A stretch of 17,214 nucleotides of DNA. Origin: an uncultured Pseudomonadota bacterium (GTDB lineage Bacteria; Pseudomonadota; Gammaproteobacteria; Methylococcales; Methylomonadaceae). Each line of letters opens with the position of its first letter. The first letter of the stretch is position 1. The stretch is taken from positions 1 through 17,214 of the forward strand of contig CAJBJW010000048.1 of assembly GCA_903953455.1 (NCBI GenBank), in the 5' to 3' direction. Below are positions 14,436 to 17,214 of this stretch, piece after piece. The notes below the pieces were generated by a model. It made no database searches. It saw only the letters and a program-made list of their open reading frames with translations, and was not told the DNA's origin. The translations under genes were made by a program, and so were the position numbers.

Positions 14436-15259
14436 TATGCACGCTCCTGAAAGCTTTTAATCTTTTCAACCTCAGCGACTAATTCACACAATGGCGGCAA
14501 ATTAAAATCTCGCTCAAGCAAGGTTGGAAACACACCAAAACGCGCATAAGCTTGCTGTAATAACGCCCATACTGGATCCACAATACTTGCGCCGTGTGTG
14601 TCGATTAAAAAATCATCTGCCTGCACGAAATGCCCCGCAATATGCGCGTACATAATGCGCTGTGCGGGGATCGCGCTTAGAAAATCTATTGCATCATAAC
14701 CATGGTTAATACTGTTAACGTAAATATTATTCACATCAAGCAAGACATCGCAGTCTGCTTCACTCACCACCGCATTAAAGAAATCAATTTCTGACATCTC
14801 CTGCCCCGCATAGGTGTAGTATGACACATTTTCAATGGCAATTTTGCGCTCTAAAATATCTTGTACACGACGAATTCGAGCGGCAACATGTTTGACAGCT
14901 TGCGAAGTAAAAGGAATGGGAAGTAAATCGTATAAATGACCATTATGGCTACAGTAACTCAAATGCTCACTATAATGCTCAATGCCATGCGTTTGCATAA
15001 ATTGCTTAATTTGATGCACTAAATTTTCATCTAACGGATCTGAACTGCCTATAGAAAGCGATAAACCGTGGCATACAAATCGTTTTTTTTCTGTCAATTC
15101 TCGAAAATATCGCCCCATTTTCCCACCAATGGTGATCCAATTTTCTGGTGCAATCTCATAAAAATCGACATTTTTAGGTGAATGCTGCAAAATTTCAGCA
15201 AGTAGTGGACGGCGTAGACCTAATCCGGCGCCGCTGAGCGAAGAATGAAGATGTGACAT
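14435..15259 (-). CDS. bufB: MNIO-family (DUF692) HvfB/BufB-like peptide-modifying oxidase
   Basis: A 274-residue TIM-barrel enzyme of the multinuclear non-heme iron family. Characterised members (MbnB, TglH, HvfB/BufB) oxidatively modify cysteines in ribosomally made peptides. Expected metal-site and active-site motifs are intact: CHGLSLSIG (H64), YSEHLSY (E98, H99), IENVSYY (E143, N144), LLDVNNIYVN (D175, N177), YAHIAGH (H206, H210), DTHG (D220, H222) and LERD (E249, D251). The length is typical. AGG lies six bases before the ATG, 12 bases after the mnmE stop, so it is probably transcribed with yidC-mnmE. No cysteine-rich precursor lies next to it. The substrate must be elsewhere or unconventional. 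Confidence 0.93.
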   Translation of the reverse strand: MSHLHSSLSGAGLGLRRPLLAEILQHSPKNVDFYEIAPENWITIGGKMGRYFRELTEKKRFVCHGLSLSIGSSDPLDENLVHQIKQFMQTHGIEHYSEHLSYCSHNGHLYDLLPIPFTSQAVKHVAARIRRVQDILERKIAIENVSYYTYAGQEMSEIDFFNAVVSEADCDVLLDVNNIYVNSINHGYDAIDFLSAIPAQRIMYAHIAGHFVQADDFLIDTHGASIVDPVWALLQQAYARFGVFPTLLERDFNLPPLCELVAEVEKIKSFQERA

Positions 15260-15271
15260 AAGAACCTAATG

Positions 15272-16651
15272 TTATTTGCCAATACAGAAACTTGAAAAAA
15301 TTTTACCAAGTAAATCATCCGACGTAAATTCACCTGTAATTTCAGCTAATGCTTGTTGAGCATGACGTAAATCTTCAGCTACCAATTCCCCCGCTAAACT
15401 AGACGCTAACTGAGAAACAGCCTGTAACACAAATTCATGCGCCGTGTTAAGCGCTTCCAAATGGCGACGACGGGCGATAAATACATTTTCCACGCTGGAA
15501 TTAAAACCGATGCTTTGCTTTAAATGCGTGGTCAGTAAATCTAACCCTAACTGTTGTTTAATTGATATATAACAAATTGTGTCGTTTTGTGTGGTTTCAA
15601 TAGCAGGAAGACGTTGCACCAAATCAATTTTGTTATATATCCGAATAATGTCAACATCAGTGGGCAGTGTGGCGAGTAAAGCCTCTGTTTCACTTTCTGG
15701 TTCACGCACATCAATTAGCAATAAAATTTTGTCGGCCTTAGCCATCTCCACGCGAGCGCGACGAATACCTTCTTGCTCAACGAGATTATCCGCCTCATGC
15801 AATCCTGCTGTGTCAATAATATGCAGTGGCATCCCATCTAACTGAATTCGCTCACGCAGGACGTCGCGTGTGGTTCCTGCAATATCGGTCACAATGGCTG
15901 CATCATGTCCTGCAAGCGCATTAAGTAAACTGGATTTTCCCGCATTAGGTTTGCCCGCTAAAACAAGCGTCATGCCATCACGAAGTAATTGCCCTTGTTG
16001 CGCAGTGACCTGAATGTATTCAAGTCGTAAACGTAAGTTATCTAAACGACCTTCAATCACGCCATCATTCAAAAAATCAATATCTTCATCAACAAAATCA
16101 ATTGCCGCTTCGACATAAATACGTAAATGCGTTAATTCTTCGACTAATTCATGAATTTTTGCTGAAAAAACGCCCTGCATTGATTTCTGTGCTGAGCGCA
16201 CTGACTGCTCAGTGCTACTGTTAATTAAATCGGCAACCGCTTCTGCTTGCGCTAGATCAATCTTATTATTTAAAAAAGCACGCTCTGTAAATTCGCCTGC
16301 ACGAGCAAGTCTTGCGCCTAAGGCTAAAACACGTTTTAAAAGCATATCTAAAACGACAGCGCCACCATGCGCTTGCAGTTCTAAAACGTCTTCACCAGTG
16401 TAGGAATGGGGCGCTGGGAAATACAGTGCAATACCGCTATCAATAACATGCCCATCTGCATCAACAAATGTGCTGTAAATGGCGTTTCGAGGTGGGAGTT
16501 CTTTTTTGATAATATGAGCAGCAAGACTTAGCAGTCTTGAGCCTGAAATACGAATGATACCAACACCGCCATTACCTGACGGTGTTGCTATAGCCGCAAT
16601 GGACTCTGCAAATTCCTCTCCCTTTTGAAGAGGGATAGGAGCGGTTTCCAT
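15272..16651 (-). CDS. mnmE: tRNA modification GTPase MnmE
   Basis: A 459-residue K+-dependent GTPase that, with MnmG, installs the 5-(carboxymethyl)aminomethyl group on wobble uridine 34 of several tRNAs. The N-terminal folate-binding domain has ATPSGNGGVGIIRISG (22-37). The helical domain brackets a GTPase domain with G1 GKPNAGKSS (233-241), G2 GTTRD (259-263), G3 DTAG (280-283) and G4 NKID (340-343). The C-terminus is FCIGK, whose cysteine is conserved. The G5 position reads SIK instead of SAK. The start extends about 10 residues beyond the E. coli N-terminus (METAPIPLQKGEEFAES). The ATG overlaps the yidC stop (TAATG), which fixes it. The yidC-mnmE order is conserved in gammaproteobacteria. 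Confidence 0.97.
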   Translation of the reverse strand: METAPIPLQKGEEFAESIAAIATPSGNGGVGIIRISGSRLLSLAAHIIKKELPPRNAIYSTFVDADGHVIDSGIALYFPAPHSYTGEDVLELQAHGGAVVLDMLLKRVLALGARLARAGEFTERAFLNNKIDLAQAEAVADLINSSTEQSVRSAQKSMQGVFSAKIHELVEELTHLRIYVEAAIDFVDEDIDFLNDGVIEGRLDNLRLRLEYIQVTAQQGQLLRDGMTLVLAGKPNAGKSSLLNALAGHDAAIVTDIAGTTRDVLRERIQLDGMPLHIIDTAGLHEADNLVEQEGIRRARVEMAKADKILLLIDVREPESETEALLATLPTDVDIIRIYNKIDLVQRLPAIETTQNDTICYISIKQQLGLDLLTTHLKQSIGFNSSVENVFIARRRHLEALNTAHEFVLQAVSQLASSLAGELVAEDLRHAQQALAEITGEFTSDDLLGKIFSSFCIGK

Positions 16652-17214
16652 TATTTTGCGTTTTCGATTTGTTTACTAATGTAGGTTTGTTGCAAAATAG
16701 ACAAGGTATTATTAATTACCCAGTAAAGCACCAAACCAGCTGGGAAGAACAAGAAAAATACAGTGAAAATAATAGGGAACATTTTCATGACTTTTGCTTG
16801 AACAGGATCAATGGGAGCAGGATTCAAACTTTGCTGAATTTTCATACTAATGCCCATAATAACAGGCAACACAAAGAAAGGATCTTGAATAGATAAATCC
16901 TGAATCCACATCATAAATGGCGCTTGACGGAACTCTACTGTTTCGCTAAGCACCCAATAAAGCGCCATAAACACGGGGATCTGAATCAAAATAGGTAAAC
17001 AGCCCCCTAATGGATTCACTTTCTCTTTGCGGTACATTGCCATCATTTCATTATTGAAACGGGGTCGATCATCCTTGAAACGCTCCTGCAATTCCTTCAA
17101 ACGTGGCTGAATTTTACGCATTTTCGCCATTGATTTGAAACTTGCATTCGACAAGGGGAAAAACAACAATTTAATCACAAAGGTAACACCAATAATGGCA
17201 ACACCCCAGTTATC
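16651..17214 (-). CDS. yidC: Membrane protein insertase YidC (5' end outside window)
   Basis: The C-terminal 187 residues of YidC, which inserts and folds inner-membrane proteins with or without SecYEG. Visible are the start of the conserved 60KD/Oxa1 domain (DNWGVAIIGVTF), a cytoplasmic coiled-coil hairpin with MAKMRKIQPRLKELQERF, the YRKEKVNPLGGCLPILIQIP segment, RQAPFMMWIQDLS, and the last helices with FFLFFPAGLVLYWVINN. The position of the conserved groove arginine of E. coli (TFIVRG) is lysine here (TFVIKL), which keeps the positive charge. The tail is short (SKQIENAK). The large periplasmic domain lies beyond base 17214. The stop codon overlaps the mnmE start. Confidence 0.97.
   Translation of the reverse strand, partial: DNWGVAIIGVTFVIKLLFFPLSNASFKSMAKMRKIQPRLKELQERFKDDRPRFNNEMMAMYRKEKVNPLGGCLPILIQIPVFMALYWVLSETVEFRQAPFMMWIQDLSIQDPFFVLPVIMGISMKIQQSLNPAPIDPVQAKVMKMFPIIFTVFFLFFPAGLVLYWVINNTLSILQQTYISKQIENAK

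Noticed and set aside
15260..15271. A hidden precursor-peptide gene between mnmE and the MNIO gene
   Set aside because: The gap is only 12 bases and holds just the ribosome site.

Overview
The window looks like a chromosomal segment of a gammaproteobacterium. Its backbone has the classic thrS-infC-rpmI-rplT-pheS-pheT order and a yidC-mnmE pair, and the ThrS, IF3, PheS and YidC sequences read as close to known gammaproteobacterial proteins. RCC1-like/RTX secreted proteins and an HvfB/BufB-HvfC/BufC pair in AT-leaning DNA would fit a Thiotrichales/Beggiatoa-like organism, but that placement is inference only.

Region 1 (1-6243, all minus strand) is translation machinery. Reading in the direction of transcription: tRNA-Val(GAC) with its own promoter and terminator, then thrS, infC, rpmI, rplT, a strong intrinsic terminator, pheS and a 3'-truncated pheT. 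infC has no usable ATG. It appears to start at an AUC codon behind a perfect GGAGG, the rare-start-codon arrangement used for IF3 autoregulation. Two hairpins between infC and rpmI lie where L20-dependent leaders occur.

Region 2 (about 6336-13653) is accessory. It holds a histidine-rich polytopic membrane protein of unknown function and two tandem genes for large proteins with the same plan: 11 RCC1-like ~44-residue repeats, an Ig-like domain, RTX calcium-binding repeats and a C-terminal acidic-plus-hydrophobic type I secretion tail. A decayed N-terminal fragment of a third copy precedes them. A near-ideal CRP (cAMP receptor protein) site sits upstream of this array. Divergently, on the plus strand, are a small secreted lipocalin-like protein and a small three-helix membrane protein.

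Region 3 (13701-17214, minus strand) is a tight operon: yidC (5' end outside the window), mnmE, an MNIO-family (DUF692, HvfB/BufB-like) enzyme and its HvfC/BufC-like partner, with TAATG overlaps or a 12-base gap. No precursor peptide for the MNIO enzyme lies in the window, so its substrate is unknown. A 12-bp hairpin separates this operon from the convergent plus-strand pair.

The points most worth following are the AUC-initiated infC, the RCC1-RTX tandem family with its degenerate copy and CRP site, and the MNIO pair without a visible substrate peptide.
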